A stretch of DNA of 64,000 nucleotides from Clostridiales bacterium (lineage in GTDB: Bacteria; Bacillota; Clostridia; Christensenellales; Aristaeellaceae): positions 23,447-87,446 of the forward strand of contig SVHD01000006.1 of the NCBI GenBank assembly GCA_015056015.1, in the 5' to 3' direction. The notes under the pieces were generated by a model. It did no database searches. It saw only the letters and a list, made by a program, of their open reading frames with translations, and was not told where the DNA came from. Shown one piece after another: positions 17,726 to 25,746 of the stretch. Numbering within the stretch: the first letter of the stretch is position 1; every line of letters starts with the position of its first letter. A program made the translations under genes and the position numbers.

Positions 17726-18499
17726 TTGGATCATGCAGGCCATCGGGATAGATTGCGCAAGCGCTATCAGGCGGAAGGCCTGGGCGGATTTGCCGCTCAT
17801 GAAATCCTGGAATTATTATTGACCTATGCCATTCCGCGGATTGACGTCAATCCTGTGGCGCATCGGCTGATCAATCATTTTGGCAGCCTGGAAAATGTAT
17901 TGGAAGCATCGGTGGAAGAATTGACCCATGTGGAGGGCATCGGGGAAAAGGCGGCCTCCTTCCTTTCCATGCTGCTGCCCGTATTCCGGGCCTATGAAAT
18001 GGAAAAGCAGCGGCCCAGGATGCGCCTGAAAAATCATGGGGAATTATTGCGGTATTGCCGTTCTCTTTTTGTGGGCGTAAAGAATGAACAACTGTATCTG
18101 CTCTGCTTTGACGCGCAGATGCAATTGCAGGCCACCACCCTGATTGCCACCGGCACGCCCTCAGAGGTATCGGTGATTCCAAGGCAGATGATGCAGGCGC
18201 TGATCCGGCATAATGCGGTGGCAGCGGTGATGACCCATAATCATCCCAGCGGATCCGTCCGTCCTTCCGAGGAGGATCTGGTGCTGACCAGGAATATTGA
18301 AGTGATGCTGGGCAGCGTTGGCATCCGATTGAATGATCATATTATTGTGGCCGGGGAAGAGGATTTCAGCTTTTTCCTCAACGGCCTGCTGAATGGCAAC
18401 GAAAATGAAATCAGCTATCTTTCCTGGAATCAGGATGATTTTTCCCGGGCGGCGGATCGCCAGGGCATCCGCACGATCCCCCATGGAATAAAAAAATAA
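17726..18499 (+). CDS. radC: RadC-family JAB/MPN-domain protein
   Basis: A 257-residue protein. The N-terminal third holds a helix-hairpin-helix pair (HEILELLLTYAIPRIDVNPVAHRLI; VEGIGEKAASFL). The C-terminal half is the MPN domain with the JAMM metal site THNHPSGSVRPSEED. RadC proteins are abundant, but a role in repair is not firmly established. The start is placed at TTG 17726, giving the family's usual DHAGHRDRLR opening and correct distance from AAAGGG; upstream GTG 17717 and TTG 17702 are alternatives. It is followed 10 nt later by a DUF218 gene. Confidence 0.88.
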   Translation: MDHAGHRDRLRKRYQAEGLGGFAAHEILELLLTYAIPRIDVNPVAHRLINHFGSLENVLEASVEELTHVEGIGEKAASFLSMLLPVFRAYEMEKQRPRMRLKNHGELLRYCRSLFVGVKNEQLYLLCFDAQMQLQATTLIATGTPSEVSVIPRQMMQALIRHNAVAAVMTHNHPSGSVRPSEEDLVLTRNIEVMLGSVGIRLNDHIIVAGEEDFSFFLNGLLNGNENEISYLSWNQDDFSRAADRQGIRTIPHGIKK

Positions 18500-18509
18500 G
18501 GAGCAATCT

Positions 18510-19118
18510 ATGTCTGGAAAAAAAGGGAGGATGAAGAAAATCATCATGGCCGTGCTGGGACTGATGCTGCTGGGCATTTTATGCTTTTTCATTGCGCTGG
18601 GCGCGATCTATTATATGGAAACGCATCCCGGCGAGAATACGGGAAATACGGATGCGATTATTGTCCTGGGCGCCCAGGTATACGCCAATGGCGATTTAAG
18701 CCCCCAGCTGGAATTGAGGATGGAGGCGGCCAGAAAAAGCTATCTGGAAAATCCCCGGCTGATCATCTGCTGCGGCGCACAGGGCGTCAATGAGCCCGCC
18801 CCGGAAGGGGAAAGCATGCGGGAATGGCTGATTGAAAAAGGGGTGCCGGAGGAAATGATTATGGCAGAGAATAAATCCCGCAATACCCATCAGAATCTGC
18901 AAAATGCCGTGGAAATGCTGCCCGAAACCGCAGAAAAAATCACCATCATTACCAGCGATTATCATCTGCCCCGGGCCATGGCCATTGCCCGGGATATGGG
19001 CCTTGACGCCGAGGGCATCGGCAGCCCTTGCAAACCGGAATACTGGGTGAAAAATCATTTCAGGGAAGTGCTGGCCTGGGGAAAGTATTTCCTCAAGAAG
19101 GTCGTACCGATAGAATAA
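18510..19118 (+). CDS. YdcF/SanA-like DUF218 protein
   Basis: A 202-residue protein with one N-terminal transmembrane helix (IIMAVLGLMLLGILCFFIALGAIYY) and a DUF218 domain. The hallmark DAIIVLGAQVYANGDLSP, the ENKSRNTHQNLQNA segment and ITIITSDYHLPRAMAIARDMGL all match the SanA/YdcF fold. Members act around the envelope and vancomycin-type permeability in enterobacteria; the reaction is not known. It forms an operon with radC. Copy 6 of the 3'-UTR element follows the stop. Confidence 0.85.
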   Translation: MSGKKGRMKKIIMAVLGLMLLGILCFFIALGAIYYMETHPGENTGNTDAIIVLGAQVYANGDLSPQLELRMEAARKSYLENPRLIICCGAQGVNEPAPEGESMREWLIEKGVPEEMIMAENKSRNTHQNLQNAVEMLPETAEKITIITSDYHLPRAMAIARDMGLDAEGIGSPCKPEYWVKNHFREVLAWGKYFLKKVVPIE

Positions 19119-19135
19119 CCGATAGAATAAATATA

Positions 19136-19330
19136 TGGGGAAACCATTCTTTGTAGAGGCATCGTATGCCCTACGCCTGACGGCTTGCGCATACTCACTC
19201 CTCTGGCAACATTGGCCGTTCCCGCGTCACAAACCCTCCGGGTTTGCTCCTGAGATTGGTTTCCCCAGGCCCCTTCCAAGAAAGCCGCCGGGAAATATAT
19301 CTGGATTGCTCTGAATGCTTGTGTGTCCCT
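19136..19330 (+). repeat. 3'-UTR structured element, copy 6, with a loop insertion of about 100 bp
   Basis: The left arm GGGGAAACCATTCTTTG (19137-19153) and the distant right arm GATTGGTTTCCCC (19254-19266) are separated by about 100 bases instead of four. The canonical tail GGCCCCTTCCAAGAAAGCC follows, then CCGGGA (19288-19293) and a weak TCCC partner about 33 nt on. The insert has its own hairpin CAAACCC-TCC-GGGTTTG (19230-19246). Confidence 0.75.
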
Positions 19331-19348
19331 GAAAGTTTTGAGGAATGT

Positions 19349-19390
19349 AAGAGAGGGCCTTTCTTTTTGAAAAAGAAAGGCCCTCTCGCA
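19349..19390 (-). repeat. 3'-UTR element P1 hairpin only, copy 7
   Basis: A 17-bp perfect stem GAGAGGGCCTTTCTTTT / AAAAGAAAGGCCCTCTC (19351-19367, 19371-19387) has a triloop. It matches the P1 class of copy 17, but the tail and second stem are missing. It lies directly after the CCAG box of copy 8 on the minus strand, in tandem with it. Confidence 0.75.
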
Positions 19391-19398
19391 TAATTTTT

Positions 19399-19502
19399 AC
19401 TGGCACACGCCGTTTGGATGACGAAGAAGAAACATCCAGAACAGCTTTCTTGGAAGGGGAGCGGGGGAACCATTCTTTGGCATCAAAGAATGGTTCCCCC
19501 GC
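19399..19502 (-). repeat. 3'-UTR structured element, copy 8
   Basis: On the minus strand, a perfect 19-bp P1 (19502-19484 with 19479-19461) is followed by tail CTCCCCTTCCAAGAAAGCTG, CTGGAT (19439-19434), 30 nt and CCAGT (19403-19399). It begins 18 nt after the serS stop. Copies 6-8 fill the 402-bp gap 19119-19520. Confidence 0.88.
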
Positions 19503-19520
19503 AAAATATTCTCAAAAAAC

Positions 19521-20783
19521 TCAGCCGATCTTGTCGCAGCCCATGTAGGGACGGAGCACTTCGGGAATGGTGACGGTGCCATCGTCATTCTGGTAATTTT
19601 CCAGAATGGCGGCCACGGTGCGGCCAACAGCCACGCCGGAACCATTCAGGGTGTGGCAGAGCTGGGGCTTGCCCTTAGCGCCATCGCGATAGCGGATGGC
19701 AGCGCGGCGGGCCTGGAAATCCTCGCAGTTGGAGCAGGAAGAGATTTCCACATAGCGATTGTAGGAGGGCATCCATACTTCGATATCATAGGTTTTCGCG
19801 GCGGAGAAGCCCATATCGCCGGTGGAGAGGCATACCACCCGATGGGGCAGACCCAGCAGCTGCAGCACCTTTTCGGCCTGGCGGGTCATGGATTCCAGTT
19901 CTTCATAGCTCTGCTCGGGCTTGGCGATCTTCACCATTTCCACCTTATTGAACTGATGCTGGCGAATCAGGCCGCGGGTATCGCGTCCGGCGCTGCCGGC
20001 TTCGGCACGGAAGCAGGCGGAATAGGCGCAGTGACGAATGGGCAGCTGATCCCCATCCAGAATCATATCCCGATACAGATTGGTCACGGGCACTTCGGCG
20101 GTGGGAATGAGGAAGGTATCCTGATCCAGCTTGTAGGCGTCTTCTTCAAACTTGGGCAATTGGCCGGTGCCGGTCATGGTGGCGCGGGTCACCATATAGG
20201 GGGGCAGCACTTCGGTGTAGCCGTCGGCGGCATGGGTATCCATGAAGAAATTGATCACGGCGCGTTCCAGCCGGGCGCCCAGGCCGCGATAGACGGTAAA
20301 GCGGGCGCCGGAAATCTTGGCGGCGGATTCAAAATCCAGGATATTCAGATCGGTGCCGATATCCCAGTGGGCCTTGGGCTCCCAGCCGAACTGGCGGGGT
20401 TCGCCCCAGCGGCGCTGTTCCACGTTTTCAGAATCATCCTTGCCAATCGGCACGCTTTCGTGGGGCAGATTGGGCAGGCGCATGAGGATGTAATTGATTT
20501 TTTCGTCGATTTCGCCCACCTGCTTATCCAGGACGGTGATTTCATCGCCCACTTTGCGCATGGCTTCCATAATTTCGGAGGCGTCGCCGCCCTGGCGCTT
20601 CACCTGGGCGATTTTCTTGCTTTCTTCATTGCGCTTATTCTTCAGCGCTTCCACCTGGCCCAGGGCGTCACGGCGCTGAGCATCCAGCTCCAGCAGTTCG
20701 CTGATATCGATGGTGGAATTGCGCTTGTTCAGCGCATCGATCAATTCCTGGGGGTTCTGACGGATTCGTTTGATATCCAGCAT
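19521..20783 (-). CDS. serS: Seryl-tRNA synthetase
   Basis: A 420-residue class II synthetase. Residues 1-105 form the tRNA-binding coiled coil ([44 protein letters not shown]). Motif 2 is [21 protein letters not shown], followed by the serine-specific segment, and motif 3 is [24 protein letters not shown]. The start at 20783 gives the family's MLDxKxIR opening; the longer open frame upstream is the T-box leader. Expression is predicted to respond to uncharged tRNA-Ser. Confidence 0.95.
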   Translation of the reverse strand: MLDIKRIRQNPQELIDALNKRNSTIDISELLELDAQRRDALGQVEALKNKRNEESKKIAQVKRQGGDASEIMEAMRKVGDEITVLDKQVGEIDEKINYILMRLPNLPHESVPIGKDDSENVEQRRWGEPRQFGWEPKAHWDIGTDLNILDFESAAKISGARFTVYRGLGARLERAVINFFMDTHAADGYTEVLPPYMVTRATMTGTGQLPKFEEDAYKLDQDTFLIPTAEVPVTNLYRDMILDGDQLPIRHCAYSACFRAEAGSAGRDTRGLIRQHQFNKVEMVKIAKPEQSYEELESMTRQAEKVLQLLGLPHRVVCLSTGDMGFSAAKTYDIEVWMPSYNRYVEISSCSNCEDFQARRAAIRYRDGAKGKPQLCHTLNGSGVAVGRTVAAILENYQNDDGTVTIPEVLRPYMGCDKIG

Positions 20784-20810
20784 GGTAAAATCATCCTTCC
20801 CATTTTTTTC

Positions 20811-21030
20811 AATAAAAAAACCGCCCATTCGCAGGGACGGAAAAACCGCGTTGCCACCCCGATTGATATTTCCTGTTGGAAATATCCGCTCGTCTGCGCT
20901 GTAAGGGGCGCGCCCCGGCGGCTCATCGCCGCCCGCTCCAGGGTGGATCGCGGGATTGCGCTTCTGCCTTGCACCAGACCGGCATTTCTCTTTGCGCGCA
21001 TGCCACCGCCATTCCCTCTCTACGCGGTAT
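20811..21030 (-). ncRNA. T-box riboswitch upstream of serS
   Basis: On the minus strand the T-box/antiterminator sequence GGGTGGCAACGCGG (20867-20854) is followed by the terminator stem CCGTCCCTGCGAATGGGCGG and a T-run at 20820-20814. The upstream GC-rich helices (20880-21025) fit stem I and the connecting stems. The AAC variant of the T-box (UGGCAACGCGG) is standard. The specifier codon could not be assigned with confidence; serine is inferred from the gene. Confidence 0.9.
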
Positions 21031-21036
21031 GGAAGC

Positions 21037-21065
21037 ATTATAGCCCCTTTTCCCAAGAATTGCAA
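21037..21065 (-). promoter_or_regulatory. Promoter of the serS T-box transcript
   Basis: On the minus strand, -35 TTGCAA (21065-21060), 17-bp spacer and -10 TATAAT (21042-21037), just before the leader. Confidence 0.8.
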
Positions 21066-21099
21066 GAGGAAAGGCGCAAAAGAAATCATTTTTTCCTGC

Positions 21100-21128
21100 T
21101 TGCCCCGGGGAAAAAACTGCGGTATACT
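21100..21128 (+). promoter_or_regulatory. Promoter of rpiB-ybaK
   Basis: -35 TTGCCC (21100-21105), 17-bp spacer, -10 TATACT (21123-21128), 43 bp before the rpiB start. It is back to back with the serS promoter. Confidence 0.65.
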
Positions 21129-21171
21129 ATATGGGTAATTTATTTACAGATGAAAGGATGGTATTCCTCCT

Positions 21172-21627
21172 ATGAAAATTGCTGTTGCTTGCGATCCCGC
21201 CGGCGTGGTGCTCAAGGAAGCCGTGATGGAAACCCTGAAGGAACTGGGCGCTGAAGCCACCTACTTTGGCATTCATGATGAAGACACCACCCGGGATTAT
21301 CCCGTGTTCGCCCTGCGCGCTGCCAAGGCCGTCGCCAATGGCGAATTTGACCGGGGCATCGTGATCTGCGGCACCGGCGTGGGCATTTCCATGGCTGCCA
21401 ACAAGGTAAAGGGTATTCGCTGCTGCTGCTGCTCCGATTACTACAGCGCCAAGATGACCCGCGCCCATAACGACGCCAATATGCTGGCCATCGGCGGCCG
21501 GGTAATCGCCCCCGAAACCGCCAAAGTGCTGGTGGAAGTATTCATGACCACCGAATTTGAGGGCGGCCGCCATCAGCGCAGGGTGGATCAGATCACTGCC
21601 ATCGAAAACGGCCAGGAGCTGGAATAA
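21172..21627 (+). CDS. rpiB: Ribose-5-phosphate isomerase B (RpiB/LacAB family)
   Basis: A 151-residue protein of the RpiB/LacA/LacB fold: MKIAVACDPAGVVLKE at the N terminus, the active-site loop IVICGTGVGISMAANKVKGIR with the catalytic Cys, and AHNDANMLAIGGRVI. It interconverts ribose-5-P and ribulose-5-P, though allose-6-P or galactose-6-P isomerases share the fold. A run of four Cys (RCCCCSD) replaces the usual RAALCHD, which is unusual. The stop shares one base with the ybaK start. Confidence 0.85.
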   Translation: MKIAVACDPAGVVLKEAVMETLKELGAEATYFGIHDEDTTRDYPVFALRAAKAVANGEFDRGIVICGTGVGISMAANKVKGIRCCCCSDYYSAKMTRAHNDANMLAIGGRVIAPETAKVLVEVFMTTEFEGGRHQRRVDQITAIENGQELE

Positions 21628-22103
21628 TGGCAAAGCCGGAAAAAACCAATGTGATGCGCACCCTGGATCGGCTGAAAATTGCCTATCGGGATTATTGTTA
21701 TGTGGATTCCGGGGTGGTCAGCGGCATCGACGTGGCCAATGTGCTGGGGCAGGATCCGGCAAAGACCTTCAAAACCCTGGTTGCGGTTGGAAAGAGCAAA
21801 ACAAATTATGTTTTCATGATTCCTGTGGCGGAAGAGCTTGATCTCAAAAAGGCTGCCGCCGCCGTGGGGGAAAAGGCCATGGAAATGCTCAAGGCCAAGG
21901 ATCTGCTTCCTCTTACCGGCTATGTCCACGGGGGCTGCTCTCCCATTGGGATGAAAAAGCCCTTCCGTACCCTGATCCATCAAACCGCCCAGAATTTTGA
22001 AACCATCATGTTCAGCGCCGGCAAGATCGGCTATCAGGTGGAATGCAGCTTGACCGATCTGCAAAAAGCCGTGAAGGTGGAGCCTGCGGATTTAATTGTA
22101 TAA
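21627..22103 (+). CDS. ybaK: Cys-tRNA(Pro)/aminoacyl-tRNA deacylase, YbaK family
   Basis: A 158-residue YbaK/EbsC-type editing domain. Visible features are the opening TNVMRTLDRLKIAYRDYCY, the conserved KTFKTLVAVGKS with the key Lys, and GYVHGGCSPIGMKK, matching the GG-x-SP loop of YbaK. It hydrolyses mischarged Cys-tRNA(Pro). The start overlaps the rpiB stop (TAATG), so the two are coupled although metabolically unrelated. A strong terminator follows. Confidence 0.9.
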   Translation: MAKPEKTNVMRTLDRLKIAYRDYCYVDSGVVSGIDVANVLGQDPAKTFKTLVAVGKSKTNYVFMIPVAEELDLKKAAAAVGEKAMEMLKAKDLLPLTGYVHGGCSPIGMKKPFRTLIHQTAQNFETIMFSAGKIGYQVECSLTDLQKAVKVEPADLIV

Positions 22104-22109
22104 TATCGT

Positions 22110-22138
22110 GCCCGGGTGCTTGCCCGGGCCATTTTTTT
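22110..22138 (+). terminator. Rho-independent terminator after ybaK
   Basis: A 7-bp GC stem GCCCGGG / CCCGGGC (22110-22116, 22123-22129) is followed by CATTTTTTT. Confidence 0.88.
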
Positions 22139-22156
22139 ATCTGCGCAAGGATGATC

Positions 22157-22185
22157 TTGTGCTTTCGGGGAAATTGGGATATAAT
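22157..22185 (+). promoter_or_regulatory. Promoter of the DUF1292-uvrC unit
   Basis: -35 TTGTGC (22157-22162), 17-bp spacer, consensus -10 TATAAT (22180-22185), 38 bp before the start codon. Confidence 0.7.
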
Positions 22186-22223
22186 AAGAATGCGCAAAAA
22201 GCGCAAGGAAAGGAGAAATAACC

Positions 22224-22508
22224 ATGGCTGATTTGGAAAAGGATATCATTGAACTGGAAGGCGAAGATGGGGAAGCGATCAAACTTTGCGTAGAGCGTTA
22301 TTTCTTCTATAATGGGGATGAATATGTGCTGCTCAGCGATGACTGCGGCGATATCGCGGAAGAAGAAGTTTCCCATTATGTGATGAAGGTGCAGCCCCTG
22401 GAAAGCGAAGATGGGGAAGAAATGGAAGAATTCGTGCCCGTGGATGAAGATCTGATGGATCAGCTCATTCAGGTGGTGGAAGCGACCTTCGATAACGACG
22501 AGGAATAA
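22224..22508 (+). CDS. DUF1292 family protein (YrzB-like)
   Basis: A 94-residue acidic protein with the DUF1292 pattern: IIELEGEDGEAIKLCVERYFFYNGDEYVLLSDD, then a second strand pair and an acidic tail ending FDNDEE. It is a small cytosolic protein of unknown function found widely in Firmicutes, often near ruvX/mutS2-type genes. A GGAGAAATAACC site precedes the ATG. uvrC follows after 12 nt and is probably read from the same promoter. Confidence 0.85.
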   Translation: MADLEKDIIELEGEDGEAIKLCVERYFFYNGDEYVLLSDDCGDIAEEEVSHYVMKVQPLESEDGEEMEEFVPVDEDLMDQLIQVVEATFDNDEE

Positions 22509-22520
22509 GCCCTTCATTTC

Positions 22521-24344
22521 ATGAATGAACAAATTGCCCAGAAACTGAAAATGCTGCCCGATTCCCCTGGCTGCTATCAAATGAAGGAGCAGGGGAAGAT
22601 TATTTACGTGGGCAAAGCGGTGAATTTGAAAAACCGCGTGCGAAGCTATTTCCATGGCCGCGATCACACACCCAAAGTCGCGGCCATGGTTTCGCATGTG
22701 GATGATTTCGATATCATTCTTTGCCGCACCAATCTGGAAGCGCTGATTCTGGAATGCAATCTGATCAAGCTGCATAAGCCCTATTATAATATCCTGCTCA
22801 AAGATGATAAGCATTATCCCTATATCCGGGTGGATATGAAGGAATGCTTTCCCCGCTTTACCCTGGCCCGGCGGCAGGAGCAGGATGGGGCCAAATACTT
22901 TGGCCCCTATATCGGGGCTACGGCTGTTCGGGATGTATTGGAGGCGCTCAGGAAAATTTTCCCCTTACGCACCTGCAATCTGCAATTGCCCCTGAAAAGC
23001 CCGCGGCGCCCCTGCGTCAATTTTGAAATTGGACGCTGCCTGGGGCCCTGCGGCGGAAAATGCACCGAGGATGAATATAAGGCGGTTGTCAATCGGGTGC
23101 TTTCCTTCCTGAATGGGAAATATCAGGACGTCACCGCGTCCATCCAGCGGGATATGATGGAGGCGGCGAAAAATCTGCAGTTTGAAAAGGCGGCCCAATT
23201 GCGGGATCAGCTTCGGGATATTGAAGGGCTGATGCAGCGGCAGCAGGCTATCCAGGTCAGCGGGGCGGAGCAGGATGTATTTGCCCTTGCCCAGGATGAT
23301 CTGGACGCCATGGCCCAGGTGCTCTATATCCGCGGCGGCAAGATGGTGGGGGGCGATTCCTTCCCCCTGCCAAGAGAAGGCAAGGAAGATCCCGGGGAAG
23401 TGCTTTTTGATTTCATGGTGCAATTCTATGATGAAAGAAAGCCGGCAAGAGAGGTGCTCTGCCCTTCCCTGCCCGGGGAAATTGGCGCGGAAATGGAAGA
23501 ATGGCTGCGCAGGCAGCGGGGCAGCGCATGCACGCTGACCATTCCCCAGCGGGGGGATAAGCGGGCGCTGACCTTGCTTGCGGAAAAGAATGCCCGGGAC
23601 GCCCTGGAAAAACGCAATGCCAAAAAACAGATTCAGCATGAGCGTACCATCGGCGCTTCCGAGGAATTGGCCAAAGCACTGGGGCTTGATTTCGTTCCCC
23701 GGCGCATTGAAGGCTTTGATATCAGCAATACCCAGGGGATTCTGTCGGTTGCATCCATGGTGGTATTTATCGATGGGCAGCCCGCGCCCAAGGAATACCG
23801 GCATTATCGCATCAAAACGGTGGAGGGGGCCAATGATTTTGCCTCCATGAATGAAGTGCTCTCCCGCCGCTTCAAGCGCGCCATGAGCGATGATCCCAAA
23901 GAAAAATGGCCCATGCCCGATCTGGTGCTGATCGATGGCGGCCCGGTGCAATTGCAGTTTGCGCGGGAGGCCATGCTGGCAACCGGGGCCAATGTGCCCA
24001 TGTTCGGTTTGGCAGAGCGATTGGAGGAAATTTTCCTGCCCAATCAGGAGGAATCCATTCTGCTGGATCGGCATTCCCCGGCGCTGCATCTGATTCAGCG
24101 GATTCGCGATGAAGCGCACAGATTTGCCATTACCCATCACCGGGGCCTCAGGGGCAAGCAAAGCGTGCATTCCGCCCTGGAGGATATTCCCGGCGTGGGT
24201 CCCAGCCGCCGGCGGAATCTGCTTCAGTATTTCAAGACCGTCAAGGCCATCCGCGAGGCTACCCTGGAGGAAATCAAAGCCGTCCCCGGCATGTCCGCCC
24301 CCGCCGCCCAGGCCGTCTATTCCTGGGCCCATCCGGAGGAGTGA
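22521..24344 (+). CDS. uvrC: UvrABC excinuclease subunit C
   Basis: A 607-residue protein with all UvrC parts in order: a GIY-YIG nuclease (LPDSPGCYQM...IIYVGKAVNLKNRV, residues 12-45) for the 3' incision; a UVR motif (DMMEAAKNLQFEKAAQLRDQL, about 212) that contacts UvrB; an RNase H-like domain (IEGFDISNTQG; VLIDGGPVQL) for the 5' incision; and a C-terminal helix-hairpin-helix pair (LEDIPGVGPSRRRNLL; IKAVPGMSAPAAQAV). No good ribosome binding site precedes the ATG, so translation may depend on coupling to the DUF1292 gene 12 nt upstream. Copy 9 of the 3'-UTR element follows. Confidence 0.95.
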   Translation: MNEQIAQKLKMLPDSPGCYQMKEQGKIIYVGKAVNLKNRVRSYFHGRDHTPKVAAMVSHVDDFDIILCRTNLEALILECNLIKLHKPYYNILLKDDKHYPYIRVDMKECFPRFTLARRQEQDGAKYFGPYIGATAVRDVLEALRKIFPLRTCNLQLPLKSPRRPCVNFEIGRCLGPCGGKCTEDEYKAVVNRVLSFLNGKYQDVTASIQRDMMEAAKNLQFEKAAQLRDQLRDIEGLMQRQQAIQVSGAEQDVFALAQDDLDAMAQVLYIRGGKMVGGDSFPLPREGKEDPGEVLFDFMVQFYDERKPAREVLCPSLPGEIGAEMEEWLRRQRGSACTLTIPQRGDKRALTLLAEKNARDALEKRNAKKQIQHERTIGASEELAKALGLDFVPRRIEGFDISNTQGILSVASMVVFIDGQPAPKEYRHYRIKTVEGANDFASMNEVLSRRFKRAMSDDPKEKWPMPDLVLIDGGPVQLQFAREAMLATGANVPMFGLAERLEEIFLPNQEESILLDRHSPALHLIQRIRDEAHRFAITHHRGLRGKQSVHSALEDIPGVGPSRRRNLLQYFKTVKAIREATLEEIKAVPGMSAPAAQAVYSWAHPEE

Positions 24345-24366
24345 CAAGGAGAAACGTGGGATGATT

Positions 24367-24464
24367 GCGGGAGGATGCTTTTGAGTCAAAAGCACCCTCC
24401 CGCTCCCTCCCGAAAACCTGCTCGGGATTTTTCAATTGCCTCCTATTTGGCGGGATTCCCCGAG
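24367..24464 (+). repeat. 3'-UTR structured element, copy 9 (CGGG/CCCG variant)
   Basis: Stem P1 (24367-24383 with 24387-24403) is identical to that of copy 1. The tail TCCCTCCCGAAAACCTG follows. The second stem is CTCGGG (24421-24426) with CCCGAG (24459-24464), six perfect pairs, with exactly 30 nt between CGGGAT and CCCGAG. It begins 22 nt after the uvrC stop. Confidence 0.88.
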
Positions 24465-24552
24465 ATTGGAAAATAATAATCAGAATGAAAAAACGGAATT
24501 CATCATATAATTCCGCATTTCGAATTCCGCATTCCGAATTTTCATCCCCTTC
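24465..24552. other. Gap with a 14-bp tandem duplication
   Basis: AATTCCGCATTTCG (24509-24522) is followed at once by AATTCCGCATTCCG (24523-24536) and then AATT. Nothing else is recognised here. No promoter for the NYN gene was found; it may be read through from uvrC. Confidence 0.6.
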
Positions 24553-24652
24553 CACGGGCATTCAATAAGAATCGAAGGTCATTTGATTTTTCCCGAATTG
24601 CTTTTCGGGAGGGTGCGGGAGGGGGCTTTTGGCTTCAAAAGCCTCCTCCCGC
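24553..24652 (-). repeat. 3'-UTR structured element, copy 10, not behind a gene on its strand
   Basis: On the minus strand, P1 (24652-24636 with 24631-24615, 17 pairs, one G-T) is followed by tail CCCTCCCGAAAAGC, CGGGAA (24595-24590), 31 nt and CCCG (24558-24555). The gene to its right (24680) reads away from it, so this copy is antisense to the uvrC-NYN transcript. It faces copy 9. Confidence 0.82.
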
Positions 24653-24679
24653 AAAAATCCATTACTTGAAAGGATCTAT

Positions 24680-25672
24680 ATGAGTACATCGCGATTTGCG
24701 TTATTTGTTGACTTGGAAAATTGCGGGGCCAAGGTGGCCACGCTGAACAATATCCTGGAAAAGGTGAAGATCCGCGGCGATATTCTGCTTGGCAAGGTAT
24801 ACGGCTACACGGATCGATTCAGCGATTTAAAGGAAATTCTCTTGTCCAATACGTTCACGGTGGTGCCCTCCCTTCGCCACGGGGTGGCGCAGAAAAATAA
24901 TGCGGATATTCTGCTGGTGCTGGATGCGCTGGAGGTGGCCTATACCAACCCGCTGATTGATTCCTTCTGTATCGTATCCGGCGACAGCGATTATACGCCG
25001 CTGGTAGGGCGATTAAAGAGCATGGGCAAATTTGTGCTGGGCATCAGCCGCAGCGAAGTGGCAAGCAGCATTTTCATCAATGCCTGCAATGAATTTCAGT
25101 TTCTGGAATCTGTTTCTTCCGTCAGCCGGGATAAGCGGAACAAGCAGAAGCAGAGCAAGGATGAGCCCTTGGATGACGCCGGGCTCAATAAGCTGCTGGA
25201 GGGCATTCTTTCCGAACAGACGGATGAGGATGAAATGTATGCCAGCGAATTAAAGGGCGTGCTTTTGCGCCTGCGGCCCGATTTCAATGAAAAGGCCTTT
25301 GGCTGCGCCTCCTTTGGCAAGCTGCTGAATAAATTATCTGCCAAATTCGGCAGCATCCGGGTGAAGAATGATAATTATAATGTGCTGGTTTCCTTGAATG
25401 CCGATGCGCCGGAGGAAGGGAAAATCAGCCAGCTGACCCAGGAAAATTGGCGCAATGCCTTTACCGAGCAATTGCAGCATTATAAGGATGACGGCTTTGA
25501 AAGGATCAATCCTTCCATTCTCAAGGCGGATATTCAGGCGGCCTATCCGGATTACAGCGAGCGCGCCATCGGCTTCAAGCGCTTTTCCGATGTGCTCCGG
25601 CAGATGGAAAAGGATGGATTGTTGAAACTGGAAATGGATGGGCAGAAGAATATGCTCATTAAAATGCTCTGA
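24680..25672 (+). CDS. NYN-domain putative RNase with two OST-HTH/LOTUS-like domains
   Basis: A 330-residue protein. Residues 1-150 form a NYN (PIN-like) domain with the acidic site FALFVDLENCG (Asp11), NNADILLVLDAL and IVSGDSDYTPLVGRLKSMGK. Residues about 165-245 (LNKLLEGILSEQTDEDEMYASELKGVLLRLRPDF...FGKLLNKL) and about 255-330 (WRNAFTEQLQHYKDDGFERINPSILKADI...FSDVLRQMEKDGLLKLE) look like two winged-helix LOTUS/OST-HTH units, which bind RNA in eukaryotic MARF1. RNase activity is inferred from the fold. GAAAGGA precedes the ATG; the frame back to 24629 runs into the repeat copy and is not used. Confidence 0.85.
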   Translation: MSTSRFALFVDLENCGAKVATLNNILEKVKIRGDILLGKVYGYTDRFSDLKEILLSNTFTVVPSLRHGVAQKNNADILLVLDALEVAYTNPLIDSFCIVSGDSDYTPLVGRLKSMGKFVLGISRSEVASSIFINACNEFQFLESVSSVSRDKRNKQKQSKDEPLDDAGLNKLLEGILSEQTDEDEMYASELKGVLLRLRPDFNEKAFGCASFGKLLNKLSAKFGSIRVKNDNYNVLVSLNADAPEEGKISQLTQENWRNAFTEQLQHYKDDGFERINPSILKADIQAAYPDYSERAIGFKRFSDVLRQMEKDGLLKLEMDGQKNMLIKML

Positions 25673-25746
25673 AACGGGATGGAAGAAAATCCCGGTTATC
25701 ATCGTTGATTGATTGAAGCAATACCCAATGCGAAGGAGGAATACGG

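Noticed and set aside
24509..24536. A 14-bp tandem repeat as an attachment site or iteron
   Set aside because: Only two units, no integrase or replication gene nearby, and no further copies noticed.
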